A DNA stretch of 64,000 nucleotides from JAIVJG01 sp964236735. Its GTDB lineage: Bacteria > Acidobacteriota > Blastocatellia > Pyrinomonadales > Pyrinomonadaceae. Positions 17,392-25,895 of the stretch are shown here, piece after piece. How positions within the stretch are numbered: position 1 is the first letter of the stretch; every line of letters begins with the position of its first letter. The DNA is taken from assembly GCA_964236735.1 (NCBI GenBank), contig CAXSFM010000015.1:37306-101305 (forward strand). Reading direction: 5' to 3'. The position numbers were made by a program, and so were the translations under genes. Below the pieces are notes generated by a model that had not been told where the DNA came from, did not search any database, and saw only the letters and a list, made by a program, of their open reading frames with translations.

Positions 17392-17634
17392 TTAACTATT
17401 GAAACAAAGAATTAACATCTGCGGCGCTACTGTATTAATATCTTTCTGCATATAGCGATACCTTTGCAGAGCCGTAGTTTTCCAGAGCATCACCGCACCG
17501 ATGGGAAATTCACGCAGAAGACTATCGAGTAGGCGGTAAACCCTGTCTTCCTTCCAGACAAAGGGTCTTTGCATGGCGGGCAGAACTATCTGATCGTTTT
17601 CAATTTGTGAGAGAAGACCTAGTAGGTTGGGTCA
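17392..17634 (-). pseudogene. DUF262 (GmrSD-type) gene remnant
   Basis: From the stop codon before 17634 the frame reads NLLGLLSQIENDQIVLPAMQ, then RPFVWKEDRVYRLLDSLLRE and FPIGAVMLW. This is the unmistakable N-terminal block of DUF262/ParB-like nuclease proteins (I-x-LP-x-x-QR-x-F-V-W...L-L-D-S...P-I-G). After ~20 more residues it ends in a stop, while full members run several hundred residues. There is no start with a ribosome-binding site. It is a truncated relic of a defence-type gene beside the toxin-antitoxin-chaperone module. Confidence 0.65.
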
Positions 17635-17660
17635 AGCATCTTGTCCTCTGATTGTAGAAT

Positions 17661-18185
17661 TTATTTCAGCACTGATTGCTTTTTTTTCGAGCGTTTGACT
17701 CTGAAAAATTCCCGCATCAACGCGCGGCACTCTTCTTCCAGAATGCCTGCCGTTAATTCCATCCGATGATTCAAAGAAACGTCGTCACAGATGCGGAAGA
17801 TTGATTCGACCGCGCCGGCGCGTATGTCCGTCGCCCCGTAAACGAGTCGTTTGACTCGCGCCTGCACGAGCGCGCCCGCACACATCGCGCAAGGCTCAAT
17901 CGTCGCATAGACAGTCGCATCCGTCAGACGATAGTTGCCAGTTCGTCGCGCAGCTTCTCGCAGGGCGAGAACTTCGGCGTGCGCGGTCGGGTCGCAATCG
18001 GTGCGCGTGCGATTGCCTGCGACGGAGAGGATAGCGCCGTCTTCAGCGACGACGATTGCTCCGATTGGAACTTCGCCGCGCGCGCCGGCCTCGCCGGCAG
18101 CACGCAGAGCCTCGCGCATGAAACTCTCGTCAACGCTCTGGCGCGCGTGCGTGGCGCTCACAAAATCATTCTCCGTCCTCATCAT
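17661..18185 (-). CDS. tadA: tRNA-specific adenosine deaminase
   Basis: The enzyme converts adenosine 34 to inosine in tRNA-Arg(ACG), allowing one tRNA to read CGN codons. The zinc site is complete: His69 and Glu71 (AHAEVLAL), Cys99 and Cys102 (EPCAMCAG). The flanking GEVPIGAIVV and GNYRLTDATVYATIEP are typical of TadA. It has 174 residues; the core begins at MREALRAA (residue 23), so the exact start (18185 or 18119) is uncertain. A Lys-rich tail ends the protein. This is the first clearly chromosomal housekeeping gene right of the island. Confidence 0.92.
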   Translation of the reverse strand: MMRTENDFVSATHARQSVDESFMREALRAAGEAGARGEVPIGAIVVAEDGAILSVAGNRTRTDCDPTAHAEVLALREAARRTGNYRLTDATVYATIEPCAMCAGALVQARVKRLVYGATDIRAGAVESIFRICDDVSLNHRMELTAGILEEECRALMREFFRVKRSKKKQSVLK

Positions 18186-18491
18186 TCGACACGGATGTTT
18201 TCAATCAGCGACGTACAAAAATTCACTATAGGATTGGCTTTGTGAAAGTGTCAAGCATTCGTGTTTTGCCGTGAAATCGGCCATAAAGTCGCATGTCAGA
18301 GAAGCAACGGAAAGTCTCTTCAAGGCCTCTCAGCCATAGCTCAACTCGGCGCGCAGCATGAGACGAAAACGTTTTTTCACTTTCTGTCTCGCAACCGTAG
18401 AAGCGCGTGCTATCATCAACTCGCTGGCGGCTCGATGCTTCCCTCCCTACTGTTGCCGCCGCTTGACGCTAATCGCGATTCGACAAAGACG

Positions 18492-19583
18492 ATGAAGACA
18501 GATGCCCGCCCCGGCCTGAACAATCCACCGCACGCAGTTGAGCGCACGAAACCGACTTCAACACCGCGCGCTGCCGACACACCGACCGACCCGGAAACCG
18601 CCTCCATACATCAGACCATCGCGCCGGAGATGTCCGCCCCGCGCCCGCCGCGCAAAGTCTCGCCGGCGGAGTTCAATACGGCGATGGTGCATTTTTATCG
18701 AGGCGAGATTACGCGCGCTAACACTTGGCGCAATCGTCTCGACACGACGACGAACTGGGCTGTGCTGACGACGGGCGCGACACTCTCTTTCGCCTTCTCT
18801 TCACCCGTCAATCCGCACTTCGTCATTCTCATCAACACGCTGCTCGTCGCGTTCTTTCTCTTCATGGAGGCACGACGTTATCGTTACTATGAAATCTGGT
18901 CGAGCCGCGTGCGCGTCTTAGAGACCGGATACTTCGCGCAACTGATGACGCCCGATCTGCCCGGCGACGATGCGTGGATTACACACCTCGTCAAAGACCT
19001 CCAAAGTCCGAGCTTCAACATCAGCGAGTGGGAGGCCGTCGGTCGTCGCCTGCGTCGCAACTACCTCTGGATTTTCATGCTGCTCGCGGCGTGCTGGAAT
19101 CTCAAAGTCTATATGCATCCCGTGCCGGCTTACGATTTCAACGCCTTCATTGATCGCGCGACCATCGGCTTCGTGCCCGGCGCGGTCATCTTCATGGCCG
19201 GCATCATCTTCAACATCGGACTGCTGACTTTCGCGCTCGCCACCGTGCGCCTGCGCGAGGCGCAGGGCGAGGTGCTGCCACATCACGAGTTTCACCCCAT
19301 CCAGACCGTCACCAACTGGACGCGCACCGCAACGGGACGCCAGAGCGCCACCGGCGCGAGCAGCAGTAGCAGCACGACCGGCGGCGCGAACGCCACTGTC
19401 CGCCGCGCCAAACGCGCACGCGAGCGCGCACGCTCGATGCCGCGCACCGCCGGCGGCACGACGACCGGCGAATGGCGACGCTCCGACATTCATCGCACGC
19501 AGATGCCGGAAAAAATTTCCGACGATATTCACGAAGCACAACTCCCGGATCGTGATCCGGTCAGGGAAGAAACGCTGACGTAG
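18492..19583 (+). CDS. DUF2270 membrane protein
   Basis: The N-terminal ~60 residues are Pro/Thr-rich and disordered. The DUF2270 core then starts at FNTAMVHFYRGEITRANTWR. Membrane helices follow: WAVLTTGATLSFAF, FVILINTLLVAFFLFMEARR, WIFMLLAACWNLKVYM and GAVIFMAGIIFNIGLLTFAL. The conserved RYRYYEIWSSRVRVLETGYF lies between helices. A basic Ser/Arg-rich tail follows the last helix. Family function is unknown. ATG 18492 (MKTDARPG) is chosen; ATG 18435 is an alternative, and neither has a clear ribosome-binding site. Confidence 0.8.
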   Translation: MKTDARPGLNNPPHAVERTKPTSTPRAADTPTDPETASIHQTIAPEMSAPRPPRKVSPAEFNTAMVHFYRGEITRANTWRNRLDTTTNWAVLTTGATLSFAFSSPVNPHFVILINTLLVAFFLFMEARRYRYYEIWSSRVRVLETGYFAQLMTPDLPGDDAWITHLVKDLQSPSFNISEWEAVGRRLRRNYLWIFMLLAACWNLKVYMHPVPAYDFNAFIDRATIGFVPGAVIFMAGIIFNIGLLTFALATVRLREAQGEVLPHHEFHPIQTVTNWTRTATGRQSATGASSSSSTTGGANATVRRAKRARERARSMPRTAGGTTTGEWRRSDIHRTQMPEKISDDIHEAQLPDRDPVREETLT

Positions 19584-19586
19584 AGG

Positions 19587-19646
19587 TTGGAGACTGGTTT
19601 AAGACAAACCGTAATCTTCAAGTCTCTAGCCCATAGCCTCTCGACT
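19587..19646. repeat. Imperfect foldback between DUF2270 gene and hutH
   Basis: The left arm AGAGGTTGGAGACT faces a right arm AGTCTCTAGCCCATAGCCTCT. The units look seven bases long (AGTCTCT, AGCCCAT, AGCCTCT). The left arm begins directly at the TAG stop of the upstream gene. It occupies almost the entire gap before hutH. Confidence 0.5.
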
Positions 19647-19651
19647 CTTCT

Positions 19652-21148
19652 ATGGAACTTGACGGCCAGAAATTTACTCTCGAACAGGTGGCGCAAGTCG
19701 CGCGCGGGGCGGAGAATGTGACGCTGGCGTCGGCGGCACGCGAGCGTATGCTGGCTTCGCGTCAACTCGTGGAGCGCATCGTGGCGGAGTCGCGCGTCGT
19801 CTATGGCGTCAATACTGGCTTCGGTAAGTTGTCCGACTATTCCATCCCGCCCGAAGACCTGCGCGAGTTGCAACTCAATCTCGTGCGGAGCCATGCGTGC
19901 GGCGTCGGCCCTGCGCTCTCTGCGGAAGAGACGCGCGCGATGATGCTGTTGCGCGCCAACGTGCTCGCGCTCGGTTTCAGCGGCGCGCGCCCCGTCGTCG
20001 CCGAGACGCTGCTCTCGATGCTCGAACGTGGAGTGCTGCCGGTCATTCCTGAAAAGGGATCGGTCGGGGCGAGCGGAGACCTCGCGCCGCTGTCGCATCT
20101 CGCGCTCTGCTGCATCGGCGAGGGCGAGGCGATTTTTCAGAATGAAAAGTTAGACGGCGGCGAAGCTCTGCGACGCGCGGGGATCGTACCTCTGCAACTC
20201 GAAGCGAAAGAGGGACTCGCGCTCTTGAACGGCACACAGGCTTTGACGGCGGTCGGCGCGCTCGCGCTTGAACGTGCCGTGCGGCTCGCGCGCGTCGCGG
20301 ACGTGGCGGGCGCGATGACGCTCGAAGCTCTGCGCGGCACGCCCGCGGCCTTCGACGAGCGCATCCATCTCGCGCGCCCGCACGCAGGCCAAGTAATAGT
20401 CGCCGCGCACCTCAGAGAACTTTTGCGCGAGAGCGAGATACGCGCCTCGCATCTCAACGACGACCCGCGCGTGCAGGACGCATACTCTCTGCGTTGCATG
20501 CCGCAGGTACACGGCGCGGTGCGCGACGCGCTGATGCACGCGCGCGGCTGCACGGAAATCGAAACGGGAAGCGCGACCGACAATCCGCTCGTCTTCACGG
20601 ACACGAACGAAGTTATCTCCGGCGGAAATTTTCACGGCGCGATGCTCGCGCTCTCGTTCGACTACGCGGCCATTGCCCTGACGCATCTCGGCAACATCTG
20701 CGAGCGTCGCGTTGATCGTCTCGTCAACCCGAACAAGAACGAAGGGCTGCCGCCGTTCCTCACCGCGCAGCCCGGCCTCTCGTCCGGTTTCATGGTCGCG
20801 CAAATCGTCGCCGTCGCGCTCCTCAACGAATGCAAGGTGCTCGCGCATCCGGCCTCGACGGACAATCTGCCGACCGACGGCGGCAAAGAAGACCACGTCT
20901 CGATGGGCATGACGGCGGCGACAAAGCTGCGCCAGATCGTCTCGAACATCGAACACGTCGTCGCCATCGAATTGTTATGCGCCGCCGAAGGTCTCGAATA
21001 TCGCGCGCCTCTTCAACCGGGACGCGGCGCGCGCGAGGCTTACGAGCAAGTGCGCTCTCACGTCCCGCGTCTTGAGCGTGATCGTCCGCTCGCGCCAGAC
21101 ATCGAGAAAATCGCCGCAGTCATTCGCGTTGGTGGCTTCGATGTCTGA
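19652..21148 (+). CDS. hutH: Histidine ammonia-lyase
   Basis: The enzyme deaminates L-histidine to urocanate, the first step of histidine degradation. The Ala140-Ser141-Gly142 triad (GSVGASGDLAPLSH) forms the MIO electrophile. Tyr51 (VVYGVNTGFGKL) is the usual active-site tyrosine, and GNFHGAML, TDNLPTDGGKEDHVSMG and RQPG-like blocks are present. The length of 498 residues is normal. No other hut genes lie nearby, so it is an isolated copy here. No strong ribosome-binding site precedes the ATG. A 4-methylideneimidazole-type aminomutase is an alternative, but the sequence is closest in style to HutH. Confidence 0.92.
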   Translation: MELDGQKFTLEQVAQVARGAENVTLASAARERMLASRQLVERIVAESRVVYGVNTGFGKLSDYSIPPEDLRELQLNLVRSHACGVGPALSAEETRAMMLLRANVLALGFSGARPVVAETLLSMLERGVLPVIPEKGSVGASGDLAPLSHLALCCIGEGEAIFQNEKLDGGEALRRAGIVPLQLEAKEGLALLNGTQALTAVGALALERAVRLARVADVAGAMTLEALRGTPAAFDERIHLARPHAGQVIVAAHLRELLRESEIRASHLNDDPRVQDAYSLRCMPQVHGAVRDALMHARGCTEIETGSATDNPLVFTDTNEVISGGNFHGAMLALSFDYAAIALTHLGNICERRVDRLVNPNKNEGLPPFLTAQPGLSSGFMVAQIVAVALLNECKVLAHPASTDNLPTDGGKEDHVSMGMTAATKLRQIVSNIEHVVAIELLCAAEGLEYRAPLQPGRGAREAYEQVRSHVPRLERDRPLAPDIEKIAAVIRVGGFDV

Positions 21149-21158
21149 ATGCATTGAT

Positions 21159-21265
21159 TCACCACAGAGGACGCAGAGGGGCACAGAGGACGCGGAGAGG
21201 AAGAACCGTATCGGTCAATCCTTTCTCTGTCTTTCCTCTGCGTCCCTCTGAGTCCTCTGTGGTGA
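21159..21265. repeat. CACAGAGG-type foldback element, copy 1
   Basis: The left arm TCACCACAGAGGACGCAGAG and the right arm CTCTGAGTCCTCTGTGGTGA pair, with a second CACAGAGGACGCGG unit and a CCTCTGCGTCC unit inside. A second copy with the same outer arms lies at 31636-31741. It separates hutH from the convergent L,D-transpeptidase gene and could act as a bidirectional terminator. Confidence 0.8.
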
Positions 21266-21289
21266 AAAATCTTTCTTCCAACCGTCGCT

Positions 21290-22777
21290 TTACTGTCCCG
21301 CCTTCTTCTTCGATATGGCTGCGACCTTCGCGGGCTGGCCGCTGCCCGTGTCGAAGTTGACGGGCGCGGGATAGCCCTTGCCTTTGAGCGCGGCGATTTC
21401 GATGACGATTTCCTTGCGTCCCTTGATCGTGCGCGTCACTTTGCCGCTCTCGTTTTTAACTGCTTTCTTGTTCGACACGGCAGCGTTCTTATTCGCAGAC
21501 GGCGTGTTGCTGCTGCTGTCGTCGCCGTTCGTCGGATGACCGAGCGCGTCGTGCGCCATCTCCTTGAGCGCGTCCGTGACCTGCGCGCGTTCCTGCGGCG
21601 TCAGTTGTTCGGGCGTCACGCCATAGACGCTCAACACCGCGCGTAAATTATCTTCCGTGTTGGTTCCCTTGTCGTACACGTCTCGATAGATGTGGAGCTT
21701 GCCGTCTTCGACGACGATGGTTTCGTAACGCAACTCGACCGGCACGGCGTTGTCCATCTTGACGCTCTTCGTCTCGGTCGGCTTCGCGGCGTATCCCTTC
21801 ACGTCGGCGGGCGTGAGCGTCGCGCCGCCGATTTTGGCGAAGACGACGGCGAAGTCCTGCACCTGCGGGCTGGTCAGACCGACGCAGCCGTGCGAGGCAA
21901 ACGTCCCCAACTTCGCGGGCGATTTGCCGCCGTGAATCAGAGACGGCAGACCGATGGGAATTTTAATCGGCCCCAGCGGATTGAGCTTGCTGCCCGCTTC
22001 GATTTTCTGCCCGACCTTGACCTTGCCGGAGCCTTCGACCCACGGCTCATCCGGCGGCGTCCATGTCGGGTTGAAGATAATCGTCTGTGCCTTGCGCGTG
22101 CCTTGCGGCAGGGGAAATTCCGGGTAGCCGATGCCGACCTTGTAGGTCTTGACGAGTTGCCCGCCCTCGAACACGTCCATGCGATAGGCCGGTGCGTTGA
22201 CGACGACGCGCGTGTCCGTCGGCACGGCGTTCAACTTCGACGAGGCAGATGAAGATGACGACGACGCTGCTACTGGCGCGCCTTCTTCTCCTCCGCTCTG
22301 CCAACGGTCGCGCACGAAGGAGGTGAACGCCTGCGCCTTCTCATCGCCGAGAATTTCTTTAATCTTGTCACCGGCGCGCTTCGTCGCTTCCGTGGTCGAA
22401 CTGCCGTGCGCGTCGCCCGCGTCTTCCTTCAGACCCGCACGATCCTCGCGCGCGATTTGTCGCAGGCGTTCGATCTGTTCGTCCGTCAGTTGCGCCTTCG
22501 ACTTCAAATCAGCGGCGAACGACTCGTCCGCGAACATCGCATCGAGCACGGGCAGCGTGACGGGCAAACTGGCGGCGCTCGCGTTCGATGCGGCGGGCGT
22601 CGTGTTTGTGTTCGTCACTGTTGAGACGGCGTTTGTATTCGTCGCGTTCGTGTTTGTCGCGCTCGCGTTCGACGTGTTGGTTGTCGCCGTGTTGTCCGGC
22701 ACGTTGGTGCAGGCCGCGCCGCCGAGCGCGACGATTGACAGAACCGCGACGCAGAGCATTCTTGAAATCATCTTCAT
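21290..22777 (-). CDS. L,D-transpeptidase (YkuD) lipoprotein
   Basis: The 495-residue protein begins with a lipoprotein signal (SIVALGGAAC, Cys23), so it is anchored in the envelope. A Thr/Asn/Ala-rich linker (to ~70) follows, then a helical region (LTDEQIERLRQIAREDRAG). The YkuD domain (about 185-345) has His282 (IHGG) and the catalytic S-H-G-C motif at 295-298 (ASHGCVGL). Such enzymes make 3-3 peptidoglycan cross-links or attach proteins to peptidoglycan. The last ~70 residues are Lys/Ser-rich with GRKEIVIEIAALKGKGYP. The neighbouring M23 peptidase, in the same direction, also acts on peptidoglycan. Confidence 0.9.
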   Translation of the reverse strand: MKMISRMLCVAVLSIVALGGAACTNVPDNTATTNTSNASATNTNATNTNAVSTVTNTNTTPAASNASAASLPVTLPVLDAMFADESFAADLKSKAQLTDEQIERLRQIAREDRAGLKEDAGDAHGSSTTEATKRAGDKIKEILGDEKAQAFTSFVRDRWQSGGEEGAPVAASSSSSSASSKLNAVPTDTRVVVNAPAYRMDVFEGGQLVKTYKVGIGYPEFPLPQGTRKAQTIIFNPTWTPPDEPWVEGSGKVKVGQKIEAGSKLNPLGPIKIPIGLPSLIHGGKSPAKLGTFASHGCVGLTSPQVQDFAVVFAKIGGATLTPADVKGYAAKPTETKSVKMDNAVPVELRYETIVVEDGKLHIYRDVYDKGTNTEDNLRAVLSVYGVTPEQLTPQERAQVTDALKEMAHDALGHPTNGDDSSSNTPSANKNAAVSNKKAVKNESGKVTRTIKGRKEIVIEIAALKGKGYPAPVNFDTGSGQPAKVAAISKKKAGQ

Positions 22778-23051
22778 GCTTAAACTCTTCCTCCTGACAG
22801 ACTCTGTTGACGCTTCACCGCGTCAGACTTTTGATTGATCGTGAGAGTTGACCGTTAGTCGCATCTCGCTCGTTTGTGGCAACTCTCGTTCCGGCCTCCC
22901 GACACGCTTTCAATAGACAATTTCTTGCTTCCAACTCATGCAGCACACCTCATCGCGCACCATAAGCGAACGCCTCCGACCGGTTTAACCGCGCAGGAAA
23001 GCAGAGACGAAAGCAAGAGGCGCAATGAAAATTCTGCGACCGCATCCGCTG

Positions 23052-23822
23052 CTAATTTTTGTTTCCACGCAGGATCGGATAGGGATTGATGTTGTCGCCG
23101 TCCCAGAAATGTTTGGGATCGGTGATGGTGTAAATCTGAAAGTGGAGGTGCGTGTTGCCGGGCGCGGCGTTGCCCGTGTCGCCGACATAGCCGATGGTCT
23201 CGCCGCGACGCGCGACGTGGCCTTCCTCCAAGCCGTCGGCGTAGCGTTCGAGATGCGCGTAGTAGTAAACCGTCCGCTCGTCCGCGCCGAGTTGATAAAT
23301 CGTGATGCCGCCCTTGACGCTCTTGAAAAGTTTGACGATGCGCCCGTCCATCGCGGCGAGGACAGGCGTGTTGCGCGGAGCCATGATGTCAATCGCATCG
23401 TGTACGCGCCCTTCGGAGCGCGCATCATTGAATGTGTCTTGCAACTGTTCGGGACGCACGCCGGCGACCGGGATGAGCGGGCGTGACGCATCGTCTGAAG
23501 CGTTTGACGGCGGCGAAGTGTTGACGGGCGCGATGGGCGTTTGAGACTGGGGCGTCGTGTTGTCTGTGCTGTTTGATGTCGAAGGCGAAGCGAGCGGCGC
23601 GGGGCTTGGCGTCGTTTGCGGCGTGGCGGCGTCAGTCGTTGAAGCGGCGGGCGTTGGCGTCGTGACGGATTCGACTGTCCCGCCCGGCGTCGGCAGCGCG
23701 AGCGGCGTGACGGGCTGCGACTTATATCTCACGCTCAGAAAGATGATGAGCGCGGCGAGCGCGACGAAGATGACGGCGGCGATGATCAGCACGCGCGCGC
23801 GTGGGTTACTGCGGTCGGCCAT
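23052..23822 (-). CDS. Membrane-anchored M23 (LytM-type) endopeptidase
   Basis: The protein has 256 residues. One N-terminal membrane helix (VLIIAAVIFVALAALIIFL, 11-29) is followed by a Pro/Thr/Ser-rich spacer (to ~115) and a peptidase domain. The zinc site is complete: His141 and Asp145 (HDAIDIMAP), His190 (YYAHLERY) and His225/His227 (THLHFQI). These enzymes cut peptidoglycan cross-bridges, and the spacer would let the domain reach the wall. It lies upstream of the L,D-transpeptidase in the same direction, though with a ~270-nt gap, so separate promoters are likely. Confidence 0.9.
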   Translation of the reverse strand: MADRSNPRARVLIIAAVIFVALAALIIFLSVRYKSQPVTPLALPTPGGTVESVTTPTPAASTTDAATPQTTPSPAPLASPSTSNSTDNTTPQSQTPIAPVNTSPPSNASDDASRPLIPVAGVRPEQLQDTFNDARSEGRVHDAIDIMAPRNTPVLAAMDGRIVKLFKSVKGGITIYQLGADERTVYYYAHLERYADGLEEGHVARRGETIGYVGDTGNAAPGNTHLHFQIYTITDPKHFWDGDNINPYPILRGNKN

Positions 23823-24041
23823 AATAAAACGCTCTCACACTTTCCGCTCGAAGCTGGCAAGTCTCTTCACAGGATATGGACTGCGCGCGGTTCAATCAAG
23901 TCTTAACTTTAACTTCCAGTAGCGCGCGGCGTGCGTTTTCTGCTATTAGATTAAACGCCGAACATGACAGACACGACGTGCCGCCGCAGGGCGCGTCGCC
24001 ATGACCGCACGACCAGGAGAGACGAGGGAGGAGACAAAATC

Positions 24042-24380
24042 GTGGCAGACATTTTCGACGACCGACGCAGAGGGCTTGAGGAAGAGTACATTCACCGCCG
24101 GGACAAAGAGGCGCTTGAGCAACTGCGCGCCGCTCTGCGCGAGGCGGCGCACGAACGGGGCGAGGCCGCGCCCATCATGCAGTGCCCGCGCTGCACAGGC
24201 AAGCTTCACGAAGTCAGCGCCGAAGGCTTGCGCCTCGACCGTTGCGATACGTGCCAAGGCATCTGGCTCGACGCGGGCGAACTCGCGCACCTGACGGAAG
24301 AAGATCGCGCGAGCGTGACGGAGCGTTGGTTGAGCGTCTTCTGGCCGGGCGACGTGACCGAGCGAGCCGCCGACGAATAG
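24042..24380 (+). CDS. TFIIB-type zinc-ribbon protein
   Basis: The 112-residue product has a charged helical N-terminus (DRRRGLEEEYIHRRDKEALE), then a zinc ribbon with Cys48/Cys51 and Cys68/Cys71 (CPRCTGKL, CDTCQGIWLDAGEL). This is the zf-TFIIB pattern common in small bacterial proteins of unknown role. I choose the GTG at 24042 because GGGAGGAG lies 8 nt before it; the ATG at 23964 would add 26 Arg-rich residues without a ribosome-binding site. It is followed by the SDR gene after ~80 nt. Confidence 0.8.
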   Translation: MADIFDDRRRGLEEEYIHRRDKEALEQLRAALREAAHERGEAAPIMQCPRCTGKLHEVSAEGLRLDRCDTCQGIWLDAGELAHLTEEDRASVTERWLSVFWPGDVTERAADE

Positions 24381-24458
24381 AGATAATGCAGGGCGCGGCG
24401 TGCTGTCAGTGCGTCGCGCGCGCAACTTCGCGCTCAAGATGCATGAGTTAAGGCCAAC

Positions 24459-25250
24459 ATGAACGAACCGAAGAACGCTCTCGTGACAGGCGCGTCGGGC
24501 GGCATCGGCGAAGAACTCGCGCGCCTCTATGCCGCCGACGACTACCATCTCGTACTCGTCGCGCGCAGCCGTGACAAGCTCGACAAACTGGCGGATGAGT
24601 TGAGCGCGGCGCACAACATTCACGCGCGCGTCATCGCTTGCGACCTCTCGCACGCGGACGCCCCGCAGCAAATCTTCGACGAGTTGCAGTCAGCGAAGAT
24701 TCACGTTGACGCGCTCGTCAACAACGCCGGCTTCGGAACCTACGGCGCGTTCGACGAGACGAGCCTGACGGCATCGCTTGAGATGCTCCAACTCAACATC
24801 GTCTCGCTCACGCACCTGACGAAACTCTTTTTGCCGGACATGCTGCGCGCGCGTCACGGGCAAATTCTCAACGTCGCCTCGACCGCCGCGTTTCAGCCGG
24901 GGCCGTTGATGGCCGTCTATTATGCGTCGAAGGCTTACGTGCTTTCTTTCTCCGAAGCTCTCGCCAACGAACTGCACGACGCCGGCATCGTCGTCTCCAC
25001 GCTCTGTCCGGGGCCGACCCAGACCGGCTTCCAGCAACGCGCCGCGATGGGAGACTCGAAGCTCGTCTCATCGGACGGCATGATGGACGCGCGAACGGTC
25101 GCTGTCGCCGGTTATCGAGGGATGCTCGAAGGCCGCACGGTCGTCATCCCCGGCTTCAAAAATAGGCTTCTCGCCACCTCCGTCCGCTTCGCGCCGCGCA
25201 GTTTGATTACGAAAGTCGTCCGGCGAATGCAGGAACAACGCGGAACTTAG
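24459..25250 (+). CDS. Short-chain dehydrogenase/reductase
   Basis: The 263-residue protein has a Rossmann fold with TGASGGIG (10-17) for NAD(P) binding, CDLSHAD, NNAG (88-91), catalytic Ser141 (VASTAAF), and Tyr154-x-x-x-Lys158 (YYASK). CPGPTQTGF is the usual P-G motif after the active site. The closest style is the DltE/YqjQ subgroup of classical SDRs. Substrate is not predictable. The next gene starts immediately after its stop, so the two are co-transcribed. Confidence 0.92.
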   Translation: MNEPKNALVTGASGGIGEELARLYAADDYHLVLVARSRDKLDKLADELSAAHNIHARVIACDLSHADAPQQIFDELQSAKIHVDALVNNAGFGTYGAFDETSLTASLEMLQLNIVSLTHLTKLFLPDMLRARHGQILNVASTAAFQPGPLMAVYYASKAYVLSFSEALANELHDAGIVVSTLCPGPTQTGFQQRAAMGDSKLVSSDGMMDARTVAVAGYRGMLEGRTVVIPGFKNRLLATSVRFAPRSLITKVVRRMQEQRGT

Positions 25251-25895
25251 ATGGCCGGCGCAATAACCTACGACGATCAAGTCTGGATGAGCGAAGAGCG
25301 GAAACTGGCGGGCATCTGCCGCGAGACAGCCGACGCCATCGGCTCAGGTCTCAACGTTCTCGTCGTCGCGCATTTTGAAATGATGCTCTCGGTCGTCGCG
25401 CGTAAACTTCGCGCGAGTTCGACCCCATACCGGACTTCTTCTTTCGTTGACGGCATCGAATTATGCGCGGCGAATCGCGCCGCCCCACGCACAGCAGAGG
25501 CGTGGCTCGTGCTGGCGTCGCATCTGCCGGCAACGGGCGCGTTCGCCGTCGCGTCGAAGCCTGCCGGGGTGACTCTGCGCGTGCTGGTCGCAGAGCATCA
25601 TCCGCTGCTTGCCAGAGACGAGTCGCTGCTCGCGTCGCTGGCGCAACTGCCCTGCCGGTGTCGGACGACATTTTACGTGGCGTTGGACGACGCGCTGCTC
25701 TCGCGTTTCGTCGGAGAGAGCACGCGGAATCTGATGAGAAAACTCGGACAGACGGAAGACGAGAGTTTATCGCACCCGCTGATTAGCACGGCGATTAGAA
25801 GCGCGCAGGAGAAGGTCTGCCAACAAATGCGCGGCGAGATACCGACGCTCTCGGCAGACGAATGGCTCGCACACAACATGCAGCCGAAGACTTAA
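25251..25895 (+). CDS. SecA C-terminal-like orphan protein
   Basis: The protein has 214 residues. The C-terminal half, TTFYVALDDALLSRF...LMRKLGQTEDESLSHPLIST and AIRSAQEKV, follows the SecA block F-F-x-S-L-E-D-x-L-x-x-x-F...G-M-x-x-x-x-x-I-E-H...I-x-x-A-Q-K-K-V-E. The first half (EERKLAGICRETADAI, LNVLVVAHFEMMLSVVARKL) resembles the second helicase lobe, with VLVAEHHP where SecA has an E-R-H-E-S-x-R segment. The GRxGRQGDPG arginine-finger motif is missing, so ATPase activity is unlikely. It starts directly at the SDR stop and overlaps the MFS gene by 34 nt. A regulatory or accessory role is inferred. Confidence 0.55.
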   Translation: MAGAITYDDQVWMSEERKLAGICRETADAIGSGLNVLVVAHFEMMLSVVARKLRASSTPYRTSSFVDGIELCAANRAAPRTAEAWLVLASHLPATGAFAVASKPAGVTLRVLVAEHHPLLARDESLLASLAQLPCRCRTTFYVALDDALLSRFVGESTRNLMRKLGQTEDESLSHPLISTAIRSAQEKVCQQMRGEIPTLSADEWLAHNMQPKT

